From contig NZ_AOLI01000019.1 of the NCBI RefSeq assembly GCF_000336955.1, positions 615,243-679,242 on the forward strand: a stretch of DNA of 64,000 nt, given 5' to 3'. How positions within the stretch are numbered: the stretch's first letter is position 1; each line of letters begins with the position of its first letter. The DNA is from Haloferax larsenii JCM 13917 (lineage in GTDB: Archaea > Halobacteriota > Halobacteria > Halobacteriales > Haloferacaceae). Position numbers and translations under genes: made by a program. Below, one piece after another: positions 8,739 to 18,027 of the stretch. Under the pieces are notes generated by a model, which worked only from the letters and a program-made list of their open reading frames with translations, had not been told where the DNA came from and did no database searches.

Positions 8739-9101
8739 ATGGCTGTCTACGTAGAATTCGACGTACCGGCCGACCTCGCTGACAGCGCCGTCGAGGCGCT
8801 CGAGGTCGCCCGAGATACTGGTATCGTGAAGAAAGGAACCAACGAAACGACCAAGGCAATCGAGCGTGGCAACGCTCAGCTCGTCCTCATCGCCGAAGAC
8901 GTCTCCCCCGAGGAAATCGTCATGCACCTGCCCGAACTCGCAGACGAGAAGGGCATCCCGTTCCTCTTCGTCGAGACGCAAGACGACATCGGCCACGCCG
9001 CCGGCCTCGAAGTCGGCAGTGCGGCCGCGGCAATCGTCGACGCCGGTGAGGCGTCGGACGATGTCGAGGACATCGCGACCAAGGTCGAGGACCTTCGATA
9101 A
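8739..9101 (+). CDS. rpl7ae: 50S ribosomal protein L7Ae
   Basis: A 120-residue L7Ae/L30e-family RNA-binding protein of the large subunit, also the kink-turn-binding core of box C/D and H/ACA particles and archaeal RNase P. The family signature is clear: [20 protein letters not shown] (about 31-50), then [18 protein letters not shown]. Length is normal. First gene of rpl7ae-rps28e-rpl24e-ndk with gaps of 6 nt or less, a conserved euryarchaeal cluster. Confidence 0.98.
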   Translation: MAVYVEFDVPADLADSAVEALEVARDTGIVKKGTNETTKAIERGNAQLVLIAEDVSPEEIVMHLPELADEKGIPFLFVETQDDIGHAAGLEVGSAAAAIVDAGEASDDVEDIATKVEDLR

Positions 9102-9107
9102 CTGACC

Positions 9108-9332
9108 ATGAGCGCGGACGAACAAGCCAGCGACTCGACCTCTGCTGAAGTCATCGAAGTCGTTGGAAAGACAGGGATGCACGGCGAGGCCATGCAGGTC
9201 AAGTGCCGCATCCAAGAGGGCTCCAACAAAGGGCGCATCATCACGCGAAACGTGCTGGGTCCCGTCCGTGAGGGCGACATTCTCCAGCTGCGCGAGACCC
9301 AGCGTGACGCCGACTCCATCGGAGGTCAGTGA
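9108..9332 (+). CDS. rps28e: 30S ribosomal protein S28e
   Basis: A 74-residue S28e, an OB-fold small-subunit protein. [19 protein letters not shown] and the signature [21 protein letters not shown] are typical. The N-terminus has a Ser/Asp-rich extension common in haloarchaea. It follows rpl7ae by 6 nt and is followed 2 nt later by the ATG of rpl24e. Confidence 0.97.
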   Translation: MSADEQASDSTSAEVIEVVGKTGMHGEAMQVKCRIQEGSNKGRIITRNVLGPVREGDILQLRETQRDADSIGGQ

Positions 9333-9334
9333 AC

Positions 9335-9529
9335 ATGGTTGAGAAGCGAACCTGCGACTACAGTGGTGAAGACATCGAGCCCGGCACGGGCACGATGTAC
9401 GTCAAGAACGACGGTACCATCCTCCACTTCAAGGACTCGAAGGCCGAGAAGAACTACTTCCTCGGTCGCGAGGCCCGTGACCTGGAGTGGACGGAAGCCG
9501 GTCAGCGCGCACGAGGGGAGGACAACTAA
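9335..9529 (+). CDS. rpl24e: 50S ribosomal protein L24e
   Basis: A 64-residue L24e. The start is the ATG at 9335 (MVEKRTCDYSGEDIEPGTG); a GTG two codons earlier overlaps rps28e and is less likely. Many L24e proteins carry a CX2C...CX3C zinc site, but here only C7 remains: the second Cys is Ser (CDYS), and the downstream pair appears as FKDSKA. The fold is presumably kept without zinc. ndk starts immediately after the stop codon. Confidence 0.95.
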   Translation: MVEKRTCDYSGEDIEPGTGTMYVKNDGTILHFKDSKAEKNYFLGREARDLEWTEAGQRARGEDN

Positions 9530-9994
9530 ATGTCCGACGCAGAGCGCACCTTCGTGATGGTCAAGCCTGACGGCGTCCAGCGCGGTCTCATCGGCGACAT
9601 CGTCTCTCGCTTCGAAGACCGCGGTCTGAAGATGGTCGCCGGCAAGTTCATGCAAATCGACGAGGAACTCGCCCACGAACACTACGGCGAGCACGAGGGC
9701 AAGCCGTTCTTCGAGGGTCTCGTCGACTTCATCACCTCCGGTCCCGTCTTCGCGATGGTCTGGGAAGGTCAGGACGCGACGCGACAGGTCCGCCGCATGA
9801 TGGGCGAGACCGACCCCGCCGAGTCCGCTCCCGGTACCATCCGCGGTGACTACGGTCTCGACCTCGGTCGGAACGTCATCCACGGCTCCGACCACGAGGA
9901 CGAGGGCGCGAACGAGCGCGAAATCGACCTGTTCTTCGACGACGACGAACTGGTCGACTACGAGCGCATCGACGAAACCTGGCTCTACGAGTAA
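9530..9994 (+). CDS. ndk: Nucleoside diphosphate kinase
   Basis: A 154-residue NDK that exchanges gamma-phosphates between NTPs and NDPs through a phosphohistidine. [22 protein letters not shown] is the canonical N-terminus, and the active-site His is in [22 protein letters not shown] (NxxHGSD). It is the last gene of the ribosomal cluster. A T-rich stretch follows at once. Confidence 0.98.
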   Translation: MSDAERTFVMVKPDGVQRGLIGDIVSRFEDRGLKMVAGKFMQIDEELAHEHYGEHEGKPFFEGLVDFITSGPVFAMVWEGQDATRQVRRMMGETDPAESAPGTIRGDYGLDLGRNVIHGSDHEDEGANEREIDLFFDDDELVDYERIDETWLYE

Positions 9995-10006
9995 GTCGGG
10001 TCGCGG

Positions 10007-10022
10007 TTTTTCGATTTTCTTT
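10007..10022 (+). terminator. T-rich terminator after ndk
   Basis: TTTTTCGATTTTCTTT lies 13-28 nt after the ndk stop, with no strong hairpin. Oligo-T tracts of this kind end archaeal transcripts. Confidence 0.55.
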
Positions 10023-10148
10023 CCCCGAGAGGAGCGGCCGCCACGTCTGTTCGGCATCCTCTCGTCCGCGCTCTCGATCACCTATTGGCGACACTCCGTC
10101 GAAGTGTGTGAATCGGCCACAGTAGACGCAGCCGAATCGATACCCCCG

Positions 10149-11768
10149 TCAGGAACTGGACTCGTCGGTCCTGGAGTGGGGCGGGCGCGAATCGAGCGAG
10201 AAGGGCTCGTCGACGTACGTCACGTCTGAATTCACGGGCGTCTCAGGGGAGTGACCGGTTGCGAACGGCGGAGAGTCCCGCTCGTGAACCGTCTCGTCGG
10301 TGAGTTGAGTCAGAGCGTCAACCGCCGCTCGAATCGAGCGAACCTGTTCGTTCTGGTCGTCGCACTCCGATGCGACGTCACTGATACGGTCTGCGACTTC
10401 CGCGGCTTGGTCGGCGAGTTCCGAGACCATACTGGTGACTTCCTCACTCGACGTGGCCTGCGAATCGGTCGCGTCGTTTACCTCTGCCAAGGAGGCGTCG
10501 ATGTCACGAACGGCGGTCGAAATCTTGTCGAGTGTCGTCATCGCGGACTCGACCTCGGCCGACGTGTGGGACATCTGCGTCGTCGTGTGGTCGAAGCTCT
10601 CGGCCATCGCGTCGCTGTTGTCGGTGATATCCTCGACGAGTGCGTCGATTTCTTCGGCCTGCTCTTTCGCCGAACCAGCCAAGTGCTTGACTTCGTCTGC
10701 GACGACAGCGAATCCCCGACCTGCGTCACCGGCGCGGGCGGCTTCGATAGAGGCGTTCAGAGAAAGGAGGTTGGTTCGGTCGGCGATAGAGTCGATAATC
10801 TCGACGAGCGAGGTGATGCGTTCGGTTTGGTCGCGAAGGGACTCCATATCAGACGCCAGTTCCTCGGCTGCGACGCTCATATCCGACATGGCGTCGAGTG
10901 CAGTCTCCGCCGACGCCTGTCCGTCGTCTGCCAGTGTCGCCGCTTCGCGCGAGGTCGAACACACCTCGTCGGTCGTCGCCGCAATCTCTTCGATAGTCGC
11001 CGAAAGGTTCGACATCTCCGTCGTAATCGTGTCCATGTCCTTGGTTTGCTGGGTCGCGATGGACTCGATGTTACTCGCATCGTTGGCGACCGACCGAGAC
11101 GACTGTTCGAGTGTATCGAGAGACTGTCCGACGTCGACTTCCATGCGCGTCGTGAGTTCGAGTTGTCTGTCGAGTGCCTGCTCGGTCTGCTCGGCGTACG
11201 AGTGGATGTACGTATCCATCGCAATTTGCTGGTCGAGGCTGAGTAGTCGAAACACCGACAAGAGGTTCTCACAGAGCGTTTCGACGGCCGCCGAGGCGTC
11301 GTTGGGGTTCGATTCGAGCGAGTCGTCGGCGAGTGCGCGAATTAACCCCTCGTAGTAGATGGTGAACGCTCCGAGGTACACCTTCGGACCGAGGTCGAGC
11401 ATGTCGTGAATCTTCCCGATACGGGCGCGCTCTTGGAAGTACGACGGCCCGTAGTGTCCGTTTGAAAGCGACAAGAGATACTCGGTCTGTGTCGTTTTCA
11501 GTTGGTCGACGGTTCGCGTCGACCGTCCAAGGATGGCGCGCGTCTCGGGATACTGGTGTAAGTGGTCGTAGAACTCTTCGACGAGGTCGGGACTGACCGC
11601 CTTCAATGTCGGGTCAAGTGACGAAAGTCGCCGTTGGTCAGTTGCACTGAACCCCGTAAACGACTTCCGCCACTCTATTTCGTCTCTGTCGACGTCGAGC
11701 GCCGCGAGCAACGCTTTGCCATCGACGAGGTGTCGAAGAGCGGTCGGTGAAGAGCCATCTCTAGTCAT
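10149..11768 (-). CDS. hemAT: Globin-coupled aerotaxis transducer (HemAT type)
   Basis: A 539-residue soluble methyl-accepting protein with no transmembrane segment. Residues about 30-195 form a sensor globin; H121 in [18 protein letters not shown] is the expected proximal haem ligand. A coiled-coil signalling domain follows, whose conserved tip reads [18 protein letters not shown], then [16 protein letters not shown]. Such proteins sense oxygen and feed CheA/CheW to bias flagellar switching. It is transcribed away from ndk and stands alone, with no chemotaxis gene nearby. The last ~50 residues are Ser/Pro-rich. Confidence 0.93.
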   Translation of the reverse strand: MTRDGSSPTALRHLVDGKALLAALDVDRDEIEWRKSFTGFSATDQRRLSSLDPTLKAVSPDLVEEFYDHLHQYPETRAILGRSTRTVDQLKTTQTEYLLSLSNGHYGPSYFQERARIGKIHDMLDLGPKVYLGAFTIYYEGLIRALADDSLESNPNDASAAVETLCENLLSVFRLLSLDQQIAMDTYIHSYAEQTEQALDRQLELTTRMEVDVGQSLDTLEQSSRSVANDASNIESIATQQTKDMDTITTEMSNLSATIEEIAATTDEVCSTSREAATLADDGQASAETALDAMSDMSVAAEELASDMESLRDQTERITSLVEIIDSIADRTNLLSLNASIEAARAGDAGRGFAVVADEVKHLAGSAKEQAEEIDALVEDITDNSDAMAESFDHTTTQMSHTSAEVESAMTTLDKISTAVRDIDASLAEVNDATDSQATSSEEVTSMVSELADQAAEVADRISDVASECDDQNEQVRSIRAAVDALTQLTDETVHERDSPPFATGHSPETPVNSDVTYVDEPFSLDSRPPHSRTDESSS

Positions 11769-11867
11769 GTCAGCTTAATAATTCCATCAATGAGAATGAA
11801 TGTTTCTCTGATATTCACAAATATGATACCCAGAAAAATACGGGTAACTGAGTCGATTGAGCCTCAC

Positions 11868-12365
11868 CTACGTTGTGCCGAGTCGCGAGCGAATTCGATG
11901 GGCAACTATCTTCGCGATGACGCGTGGGCCCGGTGGCATCATCCCGAGGTCGCGAGCAACACCCATCAGATTCACCATGTTCCACTGCTCGACGATGCGG
12001 CCGTCCTCGACGCGGAAGAGGAAGAACGCCGGTTGCTCGAACGACTTCCCCGTCGGCACGAGGTTCCCCCACGCCTTCTGCGGCGTTCCGCGAGCGGTTA
12101 TCCGAAACATGACGCGGTCGTCCTGTGCGATGGTGTCGTCTATCGTCAGGTGCCAGTTCGGTACCGCATCGCGGAAGGCGAGTAACTGGTCGACGAGCGG
12201 GTCGCGTCCCTCTCGGACCACGTCGACGCCTAACTGGTGTGAAACCACGTCTGTGTGAAGCGTGTCCGCGGCGACTGCGCGGTCTCCGGTGTTGATGAAG
12301 TCCTCTACGTACCGACGACAGAGTTCGACGTTTTCGGTGGTCGGCGCGACTGATTCGGATGCCAT
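11868..12365 (-). CDS. SnoaL-like ester cyclase/polyketide-cyclase family protein
   Basis: A 165-residue NTF2-fold protein of the SnoaL group. CRRYVEDFINTGDRAVAADTLHTDVVSHQ is the usual first helix-strand region, and VPNWHLTIDDTIAQDDRVMFRI, then FEQPAFFLFRVEDGRIVEQW, complete the cone fold. The ATG at 12365 gives MASES; an upstream in-frame TTG is less likely. Members range from cyclases to dehydratase-like enzymes, and the substrate cannot be predicted. It lies upstream of hemAT in the same direction but 99 bp of AT-rich DNA separates them. Confidence 0.8.
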   Translation of the reverse strand: MASESVAPTTENVELCRRYVEDFINTGDRAVAADTLHTDVVSHQLGVDVVREGRDPLVDQLLAFRDAVPNWHLTIDDTIAQDDRVMFRITARGTPQKAWGNLVPTGKSFEQPAFFLFRVEDGRIVEQWNMVNLMGVARDLGMMPPGPRVIAKIVAHRIRSRLGTT

Positions 12366-12486
12366 AGCACCCAATACGCAGTGTTTCGTGTTAACAACTC
12401 ACAAATATTCTGTAAAACGAGAGTACCGCGCTGCGCGAGTTGGCACCGTTCAAAAAATCAGTCAACCGGCCGGCTGGTTCCGACAG

Positions 12487-13560
12487 TTAGTCAGCCTGCG
12501 GGACGGGCGCAGCGAGGTCGATTTCGCCGGCGTCGAGTTCGGCTTCGACTTCGCGGGCGGCCGTGACCATGTTCTCCATCTTCTGGTACGCCACTTCACG
12601 GGGAAGCAGTTTCACACCGCAGTCGGGCGAGATGGTGAGTTTTTCCGGTGGGACGACCTTCAGCCCTTGCTTGATGTTCTCCTTGATTTCCTCGACGGTC
12701 TCGACGTCGGCGGTGTGGACGTCGACGACGCCGAGCGCGAGGTCCGGTTCGAACTCGGGTTCGGTGAACACGTCGATTTGCTCGTAGCCGCCGTTGCACA
12801 GTTCGACGTCGAACTCGTCGATGGGGTAGTCGTTGAGTTCGGGGTAGATGCGCGAGTAGTCGCCGTAACAGACGTGGAGACCGACGCGCACCTCGTCCGG
12901 GACGCCCGAGACGATGCGTTCGAGACACTCACCGACGATAGCGTGGTCGTCGGGCGTCGTCGCCAGCGCGGGTTCGTCGATTTGGATGTAGCGTGCGCCC
13001 GCCTCGACGAGTTGCTCGATTTCCTCGTTGACGAGGTCAGCAAGCGCGTACGCGAGTTCTTCCTCGCTGTCGTAGTGTTCGTTGAACGACCAGCTCGCGA
13101 GGGTGTACGGTCCCGTGATGGGCACCTTGACGGGCTTAGATGCCACGTCGCTGGTGAATTCGAACTCGTCGACGAGCCACGGTTCGTCGTACTCGACTTT
13201 GTCGATTACCGAGGGCTTGTCGAAGTAGTTGTGGCCCCACACCTTCACCGGACCGTTGAACTCGTAGCCCGGAATCCGATGGGCGAAGAACTCGACCATC
13301 TCGTTGCGGCGCATCTCGCCGTCGACGACGGTGTCGAGGCCGGCGCGTTCGTGTTCGTGCGTGATGACGCGACAGGCGTCGTCGTGCGCCTCGTGGAGGT
13401 GTTCTTCGGTGAACTTCGAGTCGGGGTCCTCCGCGAGGTCGGTCGCGCGGTTGAGCCACTTGGGCTTCGGGTACGACCCGACGACGGTCGTGAGCAGGAA
13501 GTGCTCGTTGTCGTGGTTCTCGGGGCGGAACTGCTCGCGGTTTTCGACGTCGCGGCTCAT
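12487..13560 (-). CDS. metE2: MetE-type methionine synthase, catalytic C-terminal half
   Basis: A 357-residue protein matching the C-terminal barrel of cobalamin-independent methionine synthase. The zinc ligands H229, C231, E253 and C314 (GLHVCYGDY, FDVELCNGG, SPDCGVKLLP) have the same spacings (2, 22, 61) as in E. coli MetE. YIQIDEPALA lies near 191-200. It would methylate homocysteine; the methyl donor is uncertain because the folate-binding N-terminal half is a separate gene just upstream, overlapping by 4 nt. The start is the ATG at 13560; the upstream in-frame extension is shadow sequence. Confidence 0.9.
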   Translation of the reverse strand: MSRDVENREQFRPENHDNEHFLLTTVVGSYPKPKWLNRATDLAEDPDSKFTEEHLHEAHDDACRVITHEHERAGLDTVVDGEMRRNEMVEFFAHRIPGYEFNGPVKVWGHNYFDKPSVIDKVEYDEPWLVDEFEFTSDVASKPVKVPITGPYTLASWSFNEHYDSEEELAYALADLVNEEIEQLVEAGARYIQIDEPALATTPDDHAIVGECLERIVSGVPDEVRVGLHVCYGDYSRIYPELNDYPIDEFDVELCNGGYEQIDVFTEPEFEPDLALGVVDVHTADVETVEEIKENIKQGLKVVPPEKLTISPDCGVKLLPREVAYQKMENMVTAAREVEAELDAGEIDLAAPVPQAD

Positions 13561-14567
13561 GCTTCCACCTCCACTTCCGCGTCGGCGACAGCGGCGAGCG
13601 CACTGAGTTTCTCGGTCGCGCGGTTCTCCGGCAGGTAGAACAGTTCGGTGTTGGAAGTCACGTAGGCGGTGTCGAACGTCTGGCTCTGCACCTGGTCGAG
13701 GGTCCAATCGACGCGCTCGCGAACCGTCTCGGGGCTCTCGACGAGCGTGTTCTGTCCATCGACGAGGCCGAGCGCGATGTCGTCTTTCGTACCGTACTCG
13801 TTGATGTTGTAGAGCGTCTGGTTGCGGTCGCCGGCGACGAAGTCGAAGCCGAGTGCGTCCACGTCGGCGTCCATCAGGTGGGCGTACACTTTCTCTTCGA
13901 GTGCGCCCCAGTACGTGTGGACGACCACGTCCGCGTCGGTCGCGTCGGAGATGGCGGAGATGGCCTCCGGGACCTGCGCGTCGACGTCCTCACCCGGTGG
14001 CGAGAACACCAAGGACGGTTCGAGGAGGAACAGCGTCTCGTGGGTGGGGAACGCGTCCACCTCGTCGGCGAGGAAGTCGCCGACGGCGTCGAGGAACTCG
14101 GCTTCGTCGCCGTAGTACTCGTCGGTCGCGAGTTCGGCCAGCGTGTACGGGCCGGGGAGGACGGCCTGCAGCGAGTCGTCGTCGCCGAGGAGGTCGGCGG
14201 TGGCGTCCAGTTCGGCCGCGACGTCGCCCGAGAAAGTGAGTTCGCCGCGGACCTGCGGGTCGCGGTAGAAGTTGTTGTTGTCGTAGTAGCGAACGATACC
14301 GCCGGTATCGACGTTCTCGTGGACCGTCAGCGGGTGCGCGAGCATGTCGTCCCAGCGAAGTTGCCCCTCGACGACGCGGTCGAGACCCGCGTCGACTTGC
14401 TCGGAGACGACTTCCTCGCGAGCGCGGTCGTACGCCGCGACGATATCGGACCCTTCGTTGCCGGAGATAAGGTCGTGTTTCTGGTGGCCTTTCAGGTCGG
14501 AGAGCTCCTGTTTCGCCCAATCCGGGAGCGGATACAGTCCCGGTGTGGTCGAGACGAGTTCGGTCAT
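13557..14567 (-). CDS. metE1: MetE-type methionine synthase, N-terminal-like half
   Basis: A 336-residue homologue of the N-terminal barrel of MetE. It keeps the early STTPGLYPLPDW and DNNNFYRDP regions and the GPYTLA and LGLVDGQN motifs. Where the catalytic half has HxC it has HTYWG, and where that half has PDCG it has TSNTELFYLP, so no zinc site can form. It probably forms a complex with the downstream catalytic half and contributes substrate binding. The downstream start overlaps its stop by 4 nt, which should keep the two products balanced. Confidence 0.87.
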   Translation of the reverse strand: MTELVSTTPGLYPLPDWAKQELSDLKGHQKHDLISGNEGSDIVAAYDRAREEVVSEQVDAGLDRVVEGQLRWDDMLAHPLTVHENVDTGGIVRYYDNNNFYRDPQVRGELTFSGDVAAELDATADLLGDDDSLQAVLPGPYTLAELATDEYYGDEAEFLDAVGDFLADEVDAFPTHETLFLLEPSLVFSPPGEDVDAQVPEAISAISDATDADVVVHTYWGALEEKVYAHLMDADVDALGFDFVAGDRNQTLYNINEYGTKDDIALGLVDGQNTLVESPETVRERVDWTLDQVQSQTFDTAYVTSNTELFYLPENRATEKLSALAAVADAEVEVEA

Positions 14568-14626
14568 CACTCCTCGTTTCGAAATGACGGGCTATAATAT
14601 TTCCTGTATCAACAAATGCGCCAGAG

Positions 14627-15223
14627 TTATTTTAGTGCGAGGACGGTCAGCGTCTCGAACGGGTACGACTCCTGGACGACGACTTCGTGCGAAAAGCCGT
14701 TTGCCTCGGCGCGGTCCAGCACGTCGTCGTAGCCCGAAAGACTACTGACGAGAAGCAGCGCCTCCCCGTCCGGCTTAAGAACGCGTCCGACCGCGTCGAG
14801 GAAGGGGTCGATGACGGCGCGTCCGTCTTCGCCGCCGGTGAGCGCCGTCTCCATCCAGTCGTCGCGCTCGGCGTCCGGGTCGGCCGGGAGATACGGCGGA
14901 TTGAACGCGACAGCGTCGAACGAGCCGTCTCGGAATGGACTGACGAGGTTTCCGCGAACGACCTGAAAGCCGCGTTCGCCCTCCGCACGGAGCGCGGCGG
15001 CCCGTTCTGCTGCCTGTCGGCACGCGTGAGGGTTCAGGTCGCTCGCGACGACGTCGGCGTCGGTCTTTCGGACGAGTTGTTCCGAGACCCATCCCGACCC
15101 TGTTCCGACTTCGAGGACGCGTCCCGACACGCGACCGACCGCAGCCTTCGCGAGCAGTCCAGAATCCTCCGCGGGCTGGTAGACGGTGGTGTTCACACCG
15201 CGGCGGTCTGCGAGGTCAGTCAT
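14627..15223 (-). CDS. prmC: HemK2/PrmC-like class I methyltransferase
   Basis: A 198-residue SAM-dependent methyltransferase. Motif I is VLEVGTGSGWVSEQL, the acidic end of strand 2 is VASDLNPHAC, and the substrate motif NPPYLP marks N5-glutamine or N6-adenine methyltransferases. Archaeal and eukaryotic HemK2/Mtq2 proteins methylate the GGQ glutamine of release factor aRF1, the most likely role here. The ATG overlaps the mscS stop by 4 nt. Confidence 0.87.
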   Translation of the reverse strand: MTDLADRRGVNTTVYQPAEDSGLLAKAAVGRVSGRVLEVGTGSGWVSEQLVRKTDADVVASDLNPHACRQAAERAAALRAEGERGFQVVRGNLVSPFRDGSFDAVAFNPPYLPADPDAERDDWMETALTGGEDGRAVIDPFLDAVGRVLKPDGEALLLVSSLSGYDDVLDRAEANGFSHEVVVQESYPFETLTVLALK

Positions 15224-16476
15224 CGGCTGTCCTCCGGGTTCGCATCGGCCTGCTCCGCACTGGTGTCGGGTTTCTGGTCATCTGCTTTCCTCTCATCTGC
15301 TTTCTGACCGTCTGACTGCTGGCCGTTTCTCTCTGCGGGCGACTCCGCCGGTTCCGTGAGCCGAACTGGGCCGGTCCGCTCACGCGACGAGAGTTCGCGC
15401 TGCGGGAACGGTATCGTGATACCCTCCGATTGGAACTCCTCGTGAATCGTGCTGATGACCGCCGTCTGTGCGCGCCACTTCCGGCGTGCGCTCGGCCGGT
15501 CTATCCACGGGCGCACCCCGAGAACGACTGCGGAGTCGGCGAATCGCTTCGCGACGACCTGTGGCTTCGGCACCGAGAGTACTTCGTCGAGGTCTTCGAC
15601 TGCCTCCTGTGCCACCGTCGCGGCCCGTTCCAAGTCGGTGCCGTAGTCGACGCCGACCTCGACGTCGAGGCGGAGACGCCCCTTTCGACTCCGGTTGACG
15701 AGGCTCTCGGAACTCACCACGTCGTTGGGAATCATGACGTACTCGCCGTCGAACGTCTGGATGCGAGTGTTCACGACCGTGATTTCGGTGACGATACCCT
15801 CGTGGTTTCCGACTTCGACCCAGTCGCCGATTTCGAACGGGCGCGAGAACATGAGGACGAAGCCTGCGAGCAGGGCACCGAGCGTCTGTCGGGCAGCCAT
15901 CCCGACCACGATGCCGAGGAATCCGGCACCGACGAGGATGCCACCGAGGTTCGCATTCCAGACGCCGAGGATACCGACGAGTGCGACGAGATACGTCGTG
16001 ACCTGCGTCAGTCGATAGATAATCTCCCGCTGGTGGTCAGATATCTCCGGGCGAGTACTCGCAATCTCCCTGATGAACCGGCCGATGACCGTCGTCAACA
16101 CGTACGCGCCGACGGCGAGTATCATCGAGAGCGCCAACCGAGCGAGCGTCTCCGTGCCGAGGCCGTACTGCTCGGATATCGCACTGAACTCGGCGCTCGT
16201 TGGCCAGATGACGACAAGAAGGCTGCCGCCACCGATAGCCACGACGAGTCGTAAGAGCGTGACTCCGAGGTGCCACACCGGCGACGAAATCGCGTCGATG
16301 TCGCGGTCGTGGAGGCGCGCGAGGAGTCGCCAGATAACCGCCACAGTGATGGTGAGAACGACGCTAGCAGCGGCTCTGGCTTCGAACGACGAGAGAATGG
16401 TGGAGAGAGGTGCCTCGCCCTGGAGGAGCGACGATACGAACACGGTGGACCAGGCGGCGAACAAGGAAGTGAACAT
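15220..16476 (-). CDS. mscS: MscS-family mechanosensitive channel
   Basis: A 418-residue small-conductance mechanosensitive channel homologue that would release solutes on osmotic downshift. Four or five transmembrane helices occupy roughly residues 1-220. The pore helix and following beta domain are clear: ILVGAGFLGIVVGMAARQT, FSRPFEIGDWVEVG and VNTRIQTFDGEYVMIPND. The C-terminal ~55 residues are charged and repetitive (Lys/Asp/Gln-rich) and probably cytosolic. It sits between ksgA (3 nt away) and prmC (4-nt overlap), an odd partner for two methyltransferases but apparently in the same transcript. Confidence 0.93.
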   Translation of the reverse strand: MFTSLFAAWSTVFVSSLLQGEAPLSTILSSFEARAAASVVLTITVAVIWRLLARLHDRDIDAISSPVWHLGVTLLRLVVAIGGGSLLVVIWPTSAEFSAISEQYGLGTETLARLALSMILAVGAYVLTTVIGRFIREIASTRPEISDHQREIIYRLTQVTTYLVALVGILGVWNANLGGILVGAGFLGIVVGMAARQTLGALLAGFVLMFSRPFEIGDWVEVGNHEGIVTEITVVNTRIQTFDGEYVMIPNDVVSSESLVNRSRKGRLRLDVEVGVDYGTDLERAATVAQEAVEDLDEVLSVPKPQVVAKRFADSAVVLGVRPWIDRPSARRKWRAQTAVISTIHEEFQSEGITIPFPQRELSSRERTGPVRLTEPAESPAERNGQQSDGQKADERKADDQKPDTSAEQADANPEDSR

Positions 16477-16479
16477 AAC

Positions 16480-17343
16480 CTACAGGCCGACGTCGGCGGC
16501 GAGTTGCGCGAGTTCGGCGAACTCCGCGGGCGCCATGTTTCCGGCGCGCTTTCGAAGGACGTCCTCGTCCGCGGCCTCGACGACCGCGTCCGGGTCCGAG
16601 AGTCCGGAGATGTGTGGCGTGTTTCGAATCCCGTTTCGGATGGTCTTCCGACGCTGGGTAAACAGCGCCTTCACGAAGTCGAGGAAGAACTCCTCGTCGT
16701 CGACCTCGTAGTCGGGCGCGCGCGGTTCGATACGTACGATAGCGCTCTGCACAGCGGGTTGCGGGTCGAACGCCTCGCGCGGCACGATTTCGCAGACGTC
16801 GACGTCGCCGTAGTGCTGTGCGCTCACCGAGAGGCGGCCGTACTCCGAGGTGCCGGACTCGGCGGCCATCCGTTCGCCGAACTCCTTCTGGAACATGAGT
16901 ACGAGCGGCTTACCCTCCGGAAGGAGGCGGAACGAAATCTCCGAGGAGATACCGTACGGGAGGTTCGAGACGCACGCCGAAAAGTCGGGGAGGTCGATTT
17001 CGAGGGCGTCGCCTTCGAGCACTGTGAGACGTCCGGCCTCGACTTCCTCGGCGAACTCACGGCGCAGGTGGTCGGCGAACGTTCGGTCCTGTTCGACGAC
17101 GGTGACGCGGTCTGCCACGTCGAGCAGACGGTCCGTGAGGACGCCCGGCCCGCCTCCGATTTCGAGGACGTGAGACAGGTCTGTGTCCTCGGGGAGGTAC
17201 GTCGGGATTCGGTCGACGACGCGGTCGTCGACGAGAAAGTGCTGGTCGCGGTCGGGGTCACCGCTGGCCCCTGCACGTCGGATGAGCGCGTCCGGGTCGC
17301 GCGCGGCGTCTCCGTGGGTCTGGCCACGTCCGTCGCTCGTCAT
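16480..17343 (-). CDS. ksgA: 16S rRNA adenine dimethyltransferase KsgA/Dim1
   Basis: A 287-residue enzyme that dimethylates the two adenines in the 3'-terminal helix of 16S rRNA, a late assembly checkpoint. DQHFLVDDRVVDRI, the SAM loop VLEIGGGPGVLTDRL (about 59-73), VVEQDRTFADHL and the NLPYGIS motif (about 131) are all present. The C-terminal part (FTQRRKTIRNGI) is the family's RNA-binding region. The N-terminus has an Arg/Asp-rich extension of about 25 residues. Confidence 0.95.
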   Translation of the reverse strand: MTSDGRGQTHGDAARDPDALIRRAGASGDPDRDQHFLVDDRVVDRIPTYLPEDTDLSHVLEIGGGPGVLTDRLLDVADRVTVVEQDRTFADHLRREFAEEVEAGRLTVLEGDALEIDLPDFSACVSNLPYGISSEISFRLLPEGKPLVLMFQKEFGERMAAESGTSEYGRLSVSAQHYGDVDVCEIVPREAFDPQPAVQSAIVRIEPRAPDYEVDDEEFFLDFVKALFTQRRKTIRNGIRNTPHISGLSDPDAVVEAADEDVLRKRAGNMAPAEFAELAQLAADVGL

Positions 17344-17386
17344 TGCCAGCAGTAACAGGCGGGCGCGGGTAAAAGTCCCGTTCCGG

Positions 17387-17974
17387 TTATTGGTCGTTTC
17401 GCACGAACGTCTTGTACTTCACGTCGTCGTCGTGGAGTTCGTCGATAATCCGTTCGACGATGACTTCTTTCGGGTGGTGGAGTCCAGAGACACGCTCTTC
17501 GAGGTCTTCGAACGACTCGAACGGGCCGTAGCGCTTGCGCTCTTCGAGAATCTTGTCTCGGAGCTTCTTCCCGATTCCGGGGAGGAGATTCAACTGGTGG
17601 AGTCGGAGCGTGATAGGTTGGGCGTCGTTGTAGAAGTCGACGAACCGCTTCTCGTCGGCGTCGACGATGTCCTCGACGACGTACTCCACCTCGGAGGAGG
17701 CCGTATTAGAAAGGTCGCCGAACGACGACTCCTCGACGCGCTGCACCAACTCGCGGTCTGCGGTCGGTGCGATGGCGACGCGGTCACCGATGCTCACGTC
17801 GGCGTCCTCTTCGAGTGTCAACTCCAAGAGCCGAAAGTTCGTCTCACCGAGTGCGTACGCTATCGGAGCCGAATCGAATCGCCGGTCGTCATTCCGACGC
17901 CCATGTCTGAGTACGTCCAGCAAGACAGCGTACTCAACCGTCGCATCGGCGTCACCGCTCTCCGAAGCTGTCAT
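17387..17974 (-). CDS. DUF655 family helix-hairpin-helix protein
   Basis: A 195-residue archaeal DUF655 protein. The C-terminal half has a helix-hairpin-helix motif (LNLLPGIGKKLRDKILEER) followed by FESFEDLEERV, a nonspecific nucleic-acid-binding unit. The N-terminal half contains an OB-like region. In euryarchaea it is commonly found between rpo4/rpl21e and ksgA, as here, suggesting a role in RNA processing or ribosome assembly. The function has not been established to my knowledge. Confidence 0.88.
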   Translation of the reverse strand: MTASESGDADATVEYAVLLDVLRHGRRNDDRRFDSAPIAYALGETNFRLLELTLEEDADVSIGDRVAIAPTADRELVQRVEESSFGDLSNTASSEVEYVVEDIVDADEKRFVDFYNDAQPITLRLHQLNLLPGIGKKLRDKILEERKRYGPFESFEDLEERVSGLHHPKEVIVERIIDELHDDDVKYKTFVRNDQ

Positions 17975-17996
17975 GCAAGTAACTACGGTGAGCCGA

Positions 17997-18006
17997 TATT
18001 TAAATA
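17997..18006 (-). promoter_or_regulatory. Internal promoter for the DUF655 gene
   Basis: TATTTAAATA lies in the 53-bp gap after rpo4, centred 27 nt before the DUF655 ATG. This is exact leaderless spacing, so DUF655-ksgA-mscS-prmC can be transcribed without rpl21e-rpo4. Confidence 0.65.
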
Positions 18007-18027
18007 GTTGGCCGCGCCGTCGCGCGG

